A stretch of DNA of 64,000 bases from Episyrphus balteatus (Eukaryota > Arthropoda > Insecta > Diptera > Syrphidae). The notes beneath the pieces were generated by a model. It made no database searches, was not told where the DNA came from, and was given only the letters and a program-made list of their open reading frames with translations. Location of the stretch: contig NC_079134.1 in the NCBI RefSeq assembly GCF_945859705.1, positions 41,430,576 to 41,494,575 on the forward strand, written 5' to 3'. Positions 45,501 through 58,053 of the stretch are shown here, in pieces. Within the stretch, counting starts at the first letter, position 1. The number at the start of each line of letters is the position of its first letter. Made by a program: the position numbers and the translations under genes.

Positions 45501-46730
45501 GTCGGTGACTAAAATCGGCGACTAAAGTCGGCGATTAATGTCGACGACTAAAGTTGGCGACTAAAGTCGGCGACTAAAGTCTGCGACTAAAGTCTGCGAC
45601 TAAAGTCTGCGACTAAGATCGGCGACTAAAGTCGGCGACAAAAGTCTGTGACTAAAGTCTGAGACTAAAGTCTACGACTAAAGTCGGCAACTAAAGTCGG
45701 CGATTAAAGTCGACGACTAAAGTTGCGACTAAAGTTGCAACTTAACTAAATTGGCGACTAAAGTGGGCGATTAAAGTCGACGACTAAAGTCTGCGACTAA
45801 AGTCTGTGACTAAAGTCGAAGACTAAAGTCGACGACTAAGGTCGACGACTAAAGTCTGCGACTAAAGTCTGCGATTCAAGTCGGCGATTAAAGTCTGCGA
45901 CTAAAGTTGACGATTAAAGTCTGCGACTAAAGTCTGCGATTAAAGTCGGCGACTAAAGTTTGCAACTTAAGTCTGCGATTAAAGTCTGCGATTCAAGTCG
46001 GCGATTAAAGTCTGCGACTAAAGTTGACGATTAAAGTCTGCGACTAAAGTCTGCGATTAAAGTCGGCGACTAAAGTTTGCAACTAAAGTCTGCAATTAAA
46101 GTCTGCGATTAAAGTCTGCGATTAAAGTCTGCGATTCAAGTCGACGATTAAAGTCGACGACTAAAGTCGACGATTAAAGTCGACGACTAAAGTCGACGAC
46201 TAAAGTCGACGACTAAAGTCGACGATTAAAGTCGACGACTAAAGTCGACGACTAAAGTCGACGACTAAAACGACGACTAAAGTCGACGACTAAGATCAAC
46301 GACTAAAGTCAACGACTAAAGTCGACGACTAAGGTCAACGACTAAAGTCAACGACTAAAGTCGGCGAATCAAGTCGGCGACTAAAATCGGCGACTTAAGT
46401 CGGCGATTAACGTCGGCGATTAAAGTCGGCGACTAAAGTCGACGACTAAAGTCGCCGAATAAAGTCGACGACTAAAGTCGCCGAATAAAGTCGACGACTA
46501 AAGTCTACGACTAAAGTCTGCGATTAAAGTCGGCGACTAAAGTTTGCGACTTAAGTCTGCGATTAAAGTCGGCGATTAAAGTCGGCGACTAAAGTCGACG
46601 ACTAAAGTGGACGATTAAAGTGACGACTAAAGTCGACGACTAAAGTCTGCGACTAAAGTTTGCGACTTAAGTCTGCGACTAAAGTCGGCCACTAAAATCG
46701 GCGACTAAAGTCGGCCTCAAGTCTGTGACT
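45501..46730. repeat. 13-bp satellite array, about 95 units, with a 117-bp higher-order repeat
   Basis: Consensus unit AAAGTCGNCGACT. Three main variants differ in the middle (GTCGGCGACT, GTCTGCGACT, GTCGACGACT), and the GTCGACGACT form is homogeneous over about 46140-46330. The phrase starting GCGATTCAAG at 45871 repeats at 45988, 117 bp or nine units later, followed by the same order of variants, showing a higher-order duplication. The core GTCGNCGAC is self-complementary, so both strands read nearly alike and each unit can fold. All frames contain frequent TAA, so it is non-coding. It is much richer in GC than its surroundings. Confidence 0.95.
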
Positions 46731-47908
46731 CAAATTAATGTTTTAAATTTAATTTCAATTTACCAATTTATATGATTTTTTTGGACTCATCATAGCACCC
46801 GTTGCATTGGAAACCACCAAATGTAAAGGAAGGTTGTAGATGAAAGTTCATTTCTTCTTACACTTCATTTATTTATTCCCCGAAAATCTTATTCAAATTA
46901 AATACCTAAACAGTTTCGAAATTCCTTCACCTACTCCAACAAAACAATATCTAATTAAAAAGGTTTAATTACGACGAAATAATTTCCCTGAAACTGTGTT
47001 TCTTCGAAAATATTGATAAAGTTATTTCCTTTGATTTCATTACATTCTTTACAAATCATTTTTTTGATCCGATATTTATTCAAGATATTTTAATGTACCT
47101 AATAATTTTTCAAACAAAAAGATGCCTTTAAGAAATCAACTTTACAAAGTTTCCAAGTCTGATACAAGTATAATTTGTATTATTAATTTCTAGAGATACA
47201 GAGAGAGAGTTTCATATCTATATCTAAGACCTTCTGTTTTGAACAGTAGGCGAATCAAAAGCCCACACATTCCACTTTATTTTTCTGTTTTGTAAAGGTT
47301 CAAGTTCACTCAATTAGGCAAAATAATAATTCCCCTAAGATATCTGTAATCCATTTTGAGATAAAAACCAAAAAGAAATTAACTTTTTCCAACAAAAAAA
47401 GCAAAAAATAGAAAAGTAACAGAAAAATAAAAAAGAAAGTATAAATATGACTGAATATTTCTCATTAATCCTTGTGCCCTACATCCGGTTCGGCAGCCAA
47501 CACAACACAAAACAGCCATTTCTACAAAGTTCAACAACTCGTGTTTGTGTTCATTTATGCTTTTGTGAGTGGGATTTTGAATTGAAGCAACAGCAAAAGC
47601 TTACAGAAACCAACAAAATACAAACAAAACAAAATATAACACACACTCAAACAGACAATGGAAAACAAAAATATGCAACAAATTCAACTTCATCAATCAT
47701 GATAATCCTATAGATAGCTAAAGTTGGGAACTTATTTTTGAGGGATTTCACAGGATATTATTTTTTTTTGTTTTTGCTTTTTTGTTTAACTCGCGATAAA
47801 ATATTGTATAAGGGTGAGTAAGACATTTGTTTAAAAAAGCGATCTTTCTTGTTTTTTTGACTGAAAAATCGAAAATGTAAAAATTGAAAGGGTGACAAAA
47901 TTTCCTGA
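46731..47908. other. AT-rich DNA, no supported gene
   Basis: No splice-consistent or homologous coding sequence is seen. An 88-codon frame at 47447-47713 is Gln/Thr/Lys-rich without recognisable domains and is considered chance. Confidence 0.5.
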
Positions 47909-49016
47909 TATACAGGGTGTCCCACAGTCACCGCCCCAAATGAAAACCATGGATTCCTGAGGTCATTTTAAGTCGAAAAACTTAAGAGGTAATTTTCTCG
48001 TTTTCGTCCCGTTTTCAAATTACCACGGTTTTTATGATTTTTTCTCTTTTGTCCTTTAACTGGCCTTATCTTTGCCAAACTACGTTTGATTTGAAAGATT
48101 TTTTTTGCAACCAATCAAGAATTTATTGCAGTTTAAGTTTGTCTCAAAACTTTTTTTTCTGCGGACAACCGTTTCTCCACAATTTTGCATCAAACACAAC
48201 TTTTTTCGTTTTTTAAGTTGTTTTTTACACTTTCATATCATTTAAGTCAAAAAAACACGTTAATGAGTATAAATTTTTTGTGCATTTTATTAAAGCCCAG
48301 TTTATTTTCATAAAAAAAAATAAGTTTTATTTCATAAAAAAGGCTACTGAAAGTAATTAAAAAAAATAAACAAACTGAGTGAATGAAAAAAAAAAATAAT
48401 TTTTAAATAAAAAATTAATTTAAATGAATTAAAAACTTTTTCTGAGCAATTGTGGTTAAGAAAACAACAAATAAATAAAGCTCAGAAAAAGTTTTAATTT
48501 ATTTAAATTAATTTTGTATTGAAAAATTATTTTTTTTTTAATTCACTCAGTTTGTTTATTTTTTTTAAATTACTTTCAGTAGCCTTTTTTATGAAATAAA
48601 ACCTATTTTTTTTATGAAAACAAACTGGGGTTTAATAAAAAGCACAAAAAATTAATACTCATTAACGTGTTTTTTTGACTTAAATAATATGAAAGTGTAA
48701 AAAACAACTTAAAAAACGAAGAAAGTTGTGTTTGATGCAAAATTGTGGAGAAACGGTTGTCCGCAGAAAAAAAAGTTTTGAGACAAACTTAAACTGCAAT
48801 AAATTCTTGATTGGTTGCAAAAAAAATCTTTCAAATCAAACGTAGTTTGGCAAAGATAAGGCCAGTTAAAGAACAAAAGAGAAAAAATCATAAAAACCGT
48901 GGTAACTCGAAAACGGGACGAAAACGAGAAAATTACCTCTTAAGTTTTTTGACTTAAAATGACTTCAGGAATCCATGGTTTTCATTTGGGGCGGTGACTG
49001 TGGGACACCCTGTATA
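47909..49016. mobile_element. 1.1-kb near-perfect palindrome (foldback element), ends TATACAGGGTGTCCCACAG
   Basis: Two arms of about 535 bp face each other around a loop of about 30 bp near 48450-48480. The ends TATACAGGGTGTCCCACAG and CTGTGGGACACCCTGTATA are perfect. A 60-codon open frame at 48034-48216 is repeated on the other strand at 48891-48709 with a single residue difference, which shows how similar the arms are. TA or TATA is the likely target duplication. The frame has no recognised domain and probably reflects arm identity, not a gene. Transcription through either arm plus loop would give a long hairpin RNA. Confidence 0.85.
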
Positions 49017-49683
49017 GTGTAGAACCGTGGAAACCAGCTTTTGGCTAGGCAAACATGGTGGCGTCATATTTCCATAGTATCGCCAATATAAGGTCGATAT
49101 AGTTAACGTTGTTTGCAGTTTTAACGAATTTTTACTTTCTTATAATAGATAATAGATAGATATTCGCAATAAATAGTCTCTACCATCAGATAAACAGTCT
49201 CATCTTCACTACCTCCAGTTTTGCAGTATTACCTCCGTTTCTGTTTTTATTATTTTTTCGAAAAGCTAGATGTAGAATTACTACCCAACGACTCAAGTTT
49301 CTTTTAAAGCAGCCAGTCATGTAAGTCAGATCAGGAGGATATATCCCCCCATTAGGATTGATAATTGTTCAACATAAATATAGTCAAGAACCAAATAAGT
49401 TTAAGAAACGCACTCTTAAATTTACTTCTTACTTCCTTCGTGTATTAAGCGTTATTAGTACTCACAGTATTCCTAGAGGCATTCTCAATTGTACATTACA
49501 TACCTACATGTTAAGGGGAAATTACAAAGTCAACTTCATCTGAAAGAAATTATTATTTCGGCAAATAATTTTTCATTTCATCATTTCATTTTGTGTTCGA
49601 GACTCAACCAAAAAAGATCATTGGAAAGTGACGCAAAGAACTTAAAAAACGCTATGGATTTCAAGTTCTTGATTAGCTTAAAG
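49017..49683. other. No gene found
   Basis: Moderately AT-rich unique-looking DNA with short overlapping frames (49358-49734) lacking recognisable motifs. A repeated TAATAGATAGATA run lies near 49145. Confidence 0.5.
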
Positions 49684-50222
49684 CAGACATGTCAAACTCA
49701 GTGGTTAATTGGGGCCAAAATAGCGAGATCTTAATTTGTATCTGCCGCAAAATAATTTAAAAAAATATAATATAAAAATAAGAAGAATTTTAATATTAAT
49801 GACTTCTTCCTGATACCTAGAATCTCTTCTTTACTACCATTTTTTTCAACAGACCAAGGTGTAAGTTATGCTGGATCTTATTTCTCTTAATAATAAAATT
49901 ATCTGCTTGCATACGAAGGTTGTATGAAGTTTGCTAACGATTTTATATGGCAGTTTTAAATTGTCCCAAATCTGACTGAAAAGACTTATAAAATTCGGTC
50001 AAATTCAAATTTAAACTAGCTCCCATACAAACAGTCGAAAAAATTTAGCCGAGTTAAAATATACATATCTAAGCATCTTATCTATAATTTGTATGGGACC
50101 TAAAATTTAGCTCGGATCTGTGTACCAAGCTTTAAGGTCAAAATTATTAAAAATGTCGAGAGCCGCAAAGTTACTCGATGGGAGCCGCATGCGGCTCGCG
50201 GGCCGCAAGTTTGACATGCATG
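49684..50222. mobile_element. hAT MITE, 539 bp, with perfect 8-bp TSD GCTTAAAG
   Basis: The left end CAGACATGTCAAACTC and right end AAGTTTGACATGCATG are inverted repeats with a few mismatches, preceded on the right by the GC-rich GCGGCTCGCGGGCCGC, a composition typical of hAT ends. The flanks are identical 8-mers GCTTAAAG (49676-49683 and 50223-50230). This identifies the hAT superfamily by duplication length. There is no transposase frame. Confidence 0.88.
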
Positions 50223-50230
50223 GCTTAAAG

Positions 50231-50879
50231 GTTATAAGTATGGTTTACTAACTCTCGTTGCCATTAAGTCGTGAGTTTCAAAGAGTGAATTTAGACTTGG
50301 TCCAAGTCATGTGTTCTCGTTAAAGATTTAAAGGATCAACTATAAATTTAACAGGCAGATGGCGACACGTTTTTAATAGTGTTTGAAGCTAAAGTCCTTG
50401 ACATTGACGTTAAACATATGATAATAGTGAAAGAATCGTTCGAACCCTTCGGTTCAAAGTACAGAAGAATATTTACTGTTACTGTTTTCAATCCTTTTCT
50501 CGATGTCGATTTCTATGTAATGGACCTTGGAGAAAAATTTAGAAACCATGAAAACATACTACAAGGGTTCTCGGTTATTTTTAAGGATTCTTCGTTTGGA
50601 AGAACTCTAAAGAACTCATTGGAAACGCTCGATAGCTGACAGAAAAAAAGATTTCCTAATATCCAAGTACATATGTACATATATATTTTATATAAGATAT
50701 TAGCTACGCTGCCGTTTCAACGTCAACTCCCGAAAGAACTTTCTATAGTTTAAACAGAATAAAAACTAATGCGTCCCTATCCTTTTCTACTGATTACATA
50801 GAGACAGAAATATTCAAAACGTTTAAGTAAGATCGTAATCGTATGCCATGATTCGACCACTGTTATTTGTTTTTATCTT
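50231..50879. other. Unassigned region with an 86-codon open frame
   Basis: The frame at 50379-50639 (plus) has a mixed, protein-like composition with acidic and aromatic residues but no motif I recognise, and no supporting splice sites. It could be a remnant of a transposon protein or chance. The rest is AT-rich. Confidence 0.3.
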
Positions 50880-51092
50880 ACCGACTTCCAAAAAGGAGGA
50901 GGTATTCAATTCGTCTGTATTTTTGTTTGTTTGTTACCTCATAACTTTGGACTGAGTAAACCAATTTTGATAATTCTTTTTGTATTGGATAGCTGTTGGC
51001 TGCAATGTGGTTTCAATTTCAATTTCGTTCAGTTCTGACCATAGGAACTATTAGAAAAACCATAAGACCCAGTTTTAGCCATGGAAGTCGGT
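50880..51092. repeat. Dispersed repeat bounded by ACCGACTTCC / GGAAGTCGGT
   Basis: It begins ACCGACTTCCAAAAAGGAGG and ends ATGGAAGTCGGTTTTG, so the termini are inverted. Inside are a Y-rich run and TTTGTTACCTC..., a layout I know from short dispersed repeats of many insects (from memory, not searched). About 213 bp. Class not assigned. Confidence 0.5.
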
Positions 51093-51511
51093 TTTGTTTT
51101 TTCATAAAAATGATTATTCAATTAAAACTATAAAAAAATGAGCGAACTAGAAAAAGTTGAGAGTTCTTCAACTTGCGCTACAAGCTACAGCCACAGCTAC
51201 ACCATTGTATTCAAGGGTAAATGACAAAATTTATTATTACTTGTCATAAATCTTTAATTGCTCTGATTTATTGACAAGCAATAATTTTTGTTTATTTAAA
51301 AGTATTTAAAAAAAAAAATTAGCATACGCCACAGTGACCCAAATTTGCTTTATCATTTTAAATTTTATTTTGAGAAAAAAAATAAAAGAAAAAAAAAATA
51401 ACAATTGGTTATTAAATGCACCCATCAAATATTATTTGATACATGTTTTTTCGTAAAATATAATCTAATCCCTTATTATTTTTGAAGTCTTAAAAAATAG
51501 TGTTTGTCTCT

Positions 51512-52560
51512 AGAGCCGGTTTACGGACAATGGCTTAACGTAATAACGTCGTAAGAAAACAGGTTGTGTGTTTTTCTTTAAAATGAGTCAATTGAAGCGT
51601 TTATTTATTTCATACAATCATAATTTACAAGAAAAAGCAAAAAAAAAAAAAATACCTTTTTTTTTTCTTATTATTTTAATTTTTTTATTTGAAAAGCGCG
51701 AAAAGTATTAAAATAATTTATTAAAAACAATAATTTCTTATGAAAAAAGTGAGAAAATCACTTTCATCACCCAAAAATCCATTTTTTTCATCAAAAAAGC
51801 ATAAAAAACATGTATTTTTATCTTCTCACGCTATGAAATTAATTTTTTCTAGACAATCTATAACAAATTTTATATCATGTAAAAGCTTATTATTTCACCT
51901 TTTATATGACGTTTCAAATATATTTCTACGATGCCTACAAAAAAAGTTAGAATTTTTTAAAGCCAACCATGTCGAAATTCCAAACTGAGAATACGGTACT
52001 CATCACACTGTTTATGGGCAACAGATCTCCACAGGTGTTTTGAGGAATTTCTGAAATTTTTGAATTTAACATTGTGTAGCTTGTAGTAAATGTACCGTTA
52101 TGTGTGATATACCAAATGAAAGGGTATATTATGAGCATGCTCATTAAAGTTATATAAAATATTTATCTGCTCTAGATCAAAAGGAATAACGTGTTGAAAA
52201 ATAGAACTTTATTTTACCGTTATCTCAGAATTGTGACTATATACATAATTGATTAAAATTTTGCACAGATATAGTCCTGTGTATTATCTACCTACAGTAT
52301 AATATATTATATATTTCATTTATTTATTTGTTGAAGAAAAAAAGATACAAATAAAAAACGGTTAAGAATGGTCAAGAAACTTGGGACAAAAAAACTTGTT
52401 TTTATCGTTATTCGGTCAAAAATCATCTTAAAATACCAATTTTTTAGACTACATGTTCTATAAACTTGATAAAAAAAATAAAATCTCACCCAAAAATACC
52501 GTATAATAAGTAGATGTTTTTCAAAAATGCATATTTCGAAACGCAGAGACTTAAAAAAAT
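51512..52560. repeat. Diverged about 1-kb repeat, copy A
   Basis: The order of phrases GGTTTACGGACAATG, ACAGGTTGTGTG, AAAATGAGTCAATTGAAGCG, AATCATAATTTACAAG, TATTTTTATCTTCTCACG, AAGCTTATTATTTCACCTTT, GATGCCTACAA, CAACAGATCTCCAC, ACATTGTGTAGCTTGTAGT, TGTGTGATATACCAAATGA and finally TATTTCGAAACGCAGAG recurs in the same order at 54758-56045. The two copies differ by substitutions and internal insertions. No conserved open frame is seen, so this is a non-coding dispersed element of unknown class. Confidence 0.75.
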
Positions 52561-54757
52561 TTTTTTTTTTATTATCTTTTGAATGTAGTTTTTCAAATTG
52601 TCAACTATTTATTACTTGGTTTTGAAATTAAAAAATTTTTTTTTCAATACTATTGTCAGTTTTGCAATGAATTTATTACAATTCAATTACAATTACGAAT
52701 TATGAAGACAAAGGGAAAAATTACAAAAAGTTCTAAAAACAACTGTGAACGTTTTGAATATAAAAAAGGCTATTTCCATTGATCTAAAGACAATAAAACG
52801 AACCTATTTTTTATCCTTAATTTTCACATTAAATTATAGCAAAAGTTTGGCTCAATTGTTCCATATTATTAAATTAAGATGTTCCACGATAGTTTTTGAT
52901 GATAACTATAATTTTGTTTTCTAAAATCCGCTTTACATCTCTTTGAGCACAAAATCTTATCCTTTCAAAAACTTGTATAAAAGGTCCCAAAATCATTTAT
53001 CTATTTAATAAAAAGCCTCTTCTGTTCTATCTAATAAGTCAAACAATCAAATTTCAGAAGATTACACGATTTCTCCACCAAAAAAGCATTCATTATTTAA
53101 ATATCCAAAGGCGCAGCTCTTCATTTAACTTTGCAATCAACATTCAACTATTTAATTAATCAACACAAAAATCCTTCATTCATGTGTGAATCGTTGATCC
53201 ATCTTCTATATCGACGTTTGTGAACCGACACGACGACGACGACGATTCACCTTTCTTCTATAATGCCTTAATCCTCATCTTAATGAAATAATGGAAACAG
53301 ATGATACCTTCTATCTAAAATAAGAAATTCACAGACAGGGAATAGACAATACACGTAATTCACAGCAACTTGTACTGTTTAACTTACCTTCTGGTATAAA
53401 TGTACCTACTTTTTATAGATTCGTAAAGCTGTTTTGTGCAAATGTAGATTAAGTGATGTTGTACCATGAGGCGCACAGAGCGCAGACACACACACACTTT
53501 AACCTTTAACCTCCCTCGTATATTTGTGCCAATCTCTCTCTCGGGGGAATCCTCTTTGATCCATCTTAAAATAGAGACGCAAATTAAGCTTTAAATCTTC
53601 TCCTTGACAGTTAATTGTTATAAATCAACTTTTCCTCCGGTGTAATGCCTATTTTGAGGTTGAGTCCTTCAGGATGTTGGGAGTTTTTGTTTTCTTTTCT
53701 GTTTTGCTTGTATGTAAGTCAAGGCGTAGGTAGATAAGAAGAAGGAATATAAAAATATGTTTAATGTTAAACTAAATAAAGTGAATCGTGATGTCGCAGG
53801 AAATTGTATTTTTTTTCTTTTTTTAGAATTTTATTCGAAAACTTCAATTTCTAATTGCATAGAAATAGTAATGGAATTGGCAGCTTTCATTTCAATGCTT
53901 TTATTAAAACTAGAAAATTGGTAGTTGAATTTCTTTAATAACATTTAAAAGTAGGTACATAGTGGAAAATACTGGCTGGAGATCTCCATTTTAAGTAAAT
54001 TTAAATTGAATTTGTTTTCATTATTACTTTCCAACTCTCTTTCGCACCAGTTTTTGTAAATGAGTTTTTTTTATATTTGAATACAGAGCTGGTGCATGAT
54101 GCTTTTTGGGCGATAAATTACACTGGTTTACTGCCAAAATGGACACTCAATCCCACTACGTACGATGGATACGTTTTCGAGATATGAAATTTCAAAGTTT
54201 TTTTGTCGTTGTTTTTTTCCAGCCTACTTAGTATTCGGGCTATATCTAAACAGAAAAGCAGGCACCTGAAAGCTGAGTAAATAAGCAAGAAACAATAGAA
54301 CAACTTTTCTGGGTCACTCCAGATGTTTAAGTGCAATGTATTAAAACATTTTTAAAAAATCGATTTTTTAAAGGTTTTTAAAGATTTTTGCAATAAAAAA
54401 CTTTATTACTGAAAGAAAAAATCAAAATCTTTCGAATCCTCATAGTTTAAAACTTTGTATGTATAGTACACTTTCTGGCAAAGATAAAAAGATAATTTTT
54501 CTTCAAAATCTATGGATAAATTATAAAGATATGACCATTTTTGTAACGATCAATATTTTCGACTTTTTCTGTAACTTTTTGAGTTTTTGTCTATAACTTG
54601 AAAAGCAAGCTGAATTTGAAAATTTTTATTAAGTAATTTTTTGTAGATAATTAAATTTCCTATCGATATGTATACTTTAAAAAAAAATTACATGAAAATA
54701 TTGTAAAAAACTTAAGAAAAACTATTCAAAAAATAAAAAAAAAGAGGTTGTCTGTAA
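52561..54757. other. No gene found; unique-looking block at 53.1-53.7 kb
   Basis: AT-rich apart from about 53150-53700, which is more balanced and includes (ACG)n near 53228, a CA run near 53490 and CTCCTTGACAG. No coding frame or transposon end is supported. Around 54060-54340 a 72-codon minus frame has no recognised motif. Confidence 0.45.
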
Positions 54758-56045
54758 AGCCGATTTACGGACGATGATTTTACGTGATAACGTCGTCAGT
54801 AAACAGGTTGTGTGCTTTTGTTTAAAATGAGTCAATTGAAGCGTTCACTGATTTCAAACAATCATAATTTACAAGAAAAAGCTAAAAAAGAAAATACCTT
54901 TTTTATTTTCTCATTATTTTAATTTTTTTATTTTAAAAGCTTACAAAAAAAATTATGCAATTTAAAAGCCAAATATTTCTTATTAGGAATAAAACCATTT
55001 TTAAAATTTTACAATGCGCAAAAAGTATAAAAATAATTTATGGAAAACAATCATTTTCATCAAAAAAAGCAAAAAAAAAAAACATGAATTTTTATCTTCT
55101 CACACGTAATTAATTCTATTTTGTCCCTAACAACCTATACCATTTGAAAGTTTATTATCTTAGCTCAAAACATATATATCGATCAGGTCTATGAGACATC
55201 TACAAAAAGAGCTAGAATTTTTTGAACACGATCAAATTTCATTAAAAAAAGCAAAAAAAACACTTATTTTTATGTTCTCACGCTATGAAATCAATTTTTT
55301 TGTTTGACAACCTATAACAAATACAAACCATGTGAAAGCTTATTATTTCACCTTTCATATGACGTATCAATCTCATTTCAAAGATGCCTACAAGAGAAGT
55401 TAGAATTTTTTAAAGTCAACCATGTCAAATTTCCAGACTGAGACTATGCTATGTACTTCCCACACTGGTGGCTGTTCGGGGGGCAACAGATCTCCACTGG
55501 TGTTTTGAGGTTTTTCGCAAGTTTCTTGATTTAACATTGTGTAGCTTGTAGTTAGTCTACCGTTATGTGTGATATACCAAATGAAAGGTAATTGTATCAG
55601 GATGCTCATAAAAGTTTAATAAAATTTCTATCTGCTCTTGGTCAAAAGTTGAATTCTAAAATTTTATTTTATCGTTATCTCAAAATTGTGTTTACGAAAA
55701 TGATTGAAACTTCGCACACATTTAGTCGTAATCATGGTCTATAATTACTACATATACTTTATTCCTGTATCTATTAAACAAAAAAAGATAAAAATAAAAA
55801 AAAATAAAAAACGATGAAAATCGGTTAAAAACGGTAAAAAAACTTGTTTTTTAAAAACTTGTTTCTTCTGTTTTTCAATCAAAACTCACAAAACGATTCC
55901 AATTTTTTGCACATGTATGCATACATGTCCTATAAGTTTGAGATTTTTTGAACGCTCCAAAAAAAAGCTAAAAATCAAAAACTTCATAAAAATACCCCTA
56001 AAAAACAAGGTGTTTTTCAAAAATTCATATTTCGAAACGCAGAGT
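54758..56045. repeat. Diverged about 1-kb repeat, copy B
   Basis: Collinear with copy A at 51512-52560 (see the shared phrases there), but longer because a segment around CATCAAAAAAAGC and TTTTTATCTTCTCACAC is partly duplicated (near 55050 and 55235). The motif ACGTGATAACGTCGT at its left (54788) recurs inverted near 56316-56332 as AGACGTTATCACGTC, so the full element may extend to about 56335. Confidence 0.7.
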
Positions 56046-58053
56046 GTTGGAAGAAAATCCGTATTAGACGCCTAATTTTTTTCCCTACCCTAAGTCATCA
56101 TTTTGTCATAGCCCCAACACGTTTCATCTATCTATAGCAAAAAAAATCATTTCTCTACAACTTCACGTTTAGATTTTAGCCCAAATTTCTTCTTTCTGTT
56201 TTACCCCTGTTTACCCTATTAAATGACTTAATTTTTAAAAATCCTTCATTTGGAATAAGCTCTAGGTTATTATCTTTCAAATAATAAGTGGTGGCTGGCA
56301 TGGTTCATCGATATAAGACGTTATCACGTCAAAAAATAAAATCAAATATTCTGGATTTTGTAAAAGGCTCAAGTTCCAGTTCTTTCAGAAAGAGAAGGAT
56401 GTATTAAGTATATTTAACCTAATTACACGTGCAACATCTTTAAATTCCAACTGAAAATTATTTTATAACAATATAAACATTTCTGGAAGTTTATACAAAA
56501 ATGATTAAATGGCTTCAAGACAACAACAATCTTCCAAAAATGAGTAAAAATATTTTCTTTGATATCTACGTCATTCAATAATGCCTTAAGCCAAAATTTA
56601 TAAAATAAAGTTTATTCAACTATCCATAATTAAAGACAACAAATTGTTCACAGTGGCAAAATTTCCATATGCTTGCGCATATCAAAACGACCATTAAGTG
56701 CAACCAACAGTATAAGTTCAACACCAACTCCATCCTTCCCCATCTTTCTCTCCCATTTGCTTGCATATACTTTTGATGCAGAAAACTTCTTATCTTAAAA
56801 CATCACATCCGTACTCTACGGCCGCAGGGGATAATATGTTCCTGTTTCCATCGACTGGGCAAAGCAAAGTGTCATCACATCACATTTTATCTTACATATA
56901 CATGTGGAGTACATGTGTGCATATGAGAGGACATACATATGTGTACGTACGGGTGAATTGTAATTTAAAACGGGCCATCATCGCAACCCTGCTGCATCTC
57001 CTCATGCTATTTCCATCAAGGGAGACGTAGAAGGGTGAAATGTTAAAAGATAAATTCCCATAAACCGCTTTATATTGCCATGCATTCGTTTTTCGTTCAT
57101 CAACAAAACGAAACGAAAAACGACAAACGCACAAACATACACAAAAACAGGATGCAAGGAGCCAACAAACCAAAGAACAAGGAGCTCGAAAAATCCTTGT
57201 TCGTTTAGCACCAACCAAAAGGGCATACAACGCAACAACAGACAGATGACAAGACAAGAACAGAACATCTCCTGTTAGCACCACCGTTGGCATTTTCCTT
57301 ATACCGCCCACCTCTCTTCCCCCTGCTGTGCTGTATATGTCCATGGTCCCAATTCGAATCCCAATTCCCAACACCAACAACCCTTACTCTAACGAAGAGT
57401 GACATCCTCCAAAATATGGTTATATGTGAGTGTGTGACTTTGAAAGCCTGACAGGGCCAGTAATGTTATAAAAATTGTTTTTAAGAGAAAACTATCAAAG
57501 CCAAGAGTTCACATAATACAGATCTTCCAAAAACTTGAAATTTCAAAAATTTGATTTTTTTTTAATACCAAAAACCAAAAAAATTATGATTTTTTTTTTC
57601 CTGTGAAAAAATCCTTAGTTTAAAATCGTTTGTTTGGACAAGGTTAGCCCAGGATAACCCAACTTTTAATTTCGCTAACCTACCCTTAGTTTAAAAATTA
57701 TGGAAGTATATTATTTTTTAATCGCAAAAAAAAAAAAAATAGTACGTATACACCACAGTGACTTTTTTTTTAATTTTTAACTAAAAAAAGTAAATCCATT
57801 AGAATATTCTAACTTGATTGACGGTGTTGTGCCACTCTTCTCATTAACAGCTTATACTTCATTTTCATTTCATTTACCGCCAAACCGATTTTTGCGCGCT
57901 GCATCTTAGTACCAGCAAAAGCACCACTTTCAGCTCGCCTCTTCTTCTGATAATGTAAATGTTATACGCATAGGTAAGCCAGAAGTTGAACCGACTTTTG
58001 AAAAATTGTTCCACTCATGTAGATTTCTGAGTTGCGTCCAATTCCTTCCTTCC
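56046..58053. other. No supported gene; GC-balanced island at 56.6-57.45 kb
   Basis: From about 56640 to 57450 the base composition is clearly more even than around it and transposon ends are absent. The open frames there on both strands (for example 57380-56892 minus) overlap each other and lack domains, so I read this as unique non-coding, possibly regulatory, DNA. The flanks are AT-rich; GGTTAGCCCAGGATAACCC near 57641 is a small imperfect palindrome. Confidence 0.4.

Noticed and set aside
45501..46730. CRISPR-like or protein-coding repeat array
   Set aside because: The unit is a contiguous 13-bp tandem without spacers, and TAA stops recur in all frames.
48034..48891. Two 60-codon frames, one on each strand, as a gene pair
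   Set aside because: They are mirror images within the 1.1-kb palindrome and have no domain. They exist because the arms are near-identical.
56892..57380. 162-codon minus-strand frame
   Set aside because: Overlapping frames of similar size exist on both strands, no domain or signal is recognisable, and codon use looks random.
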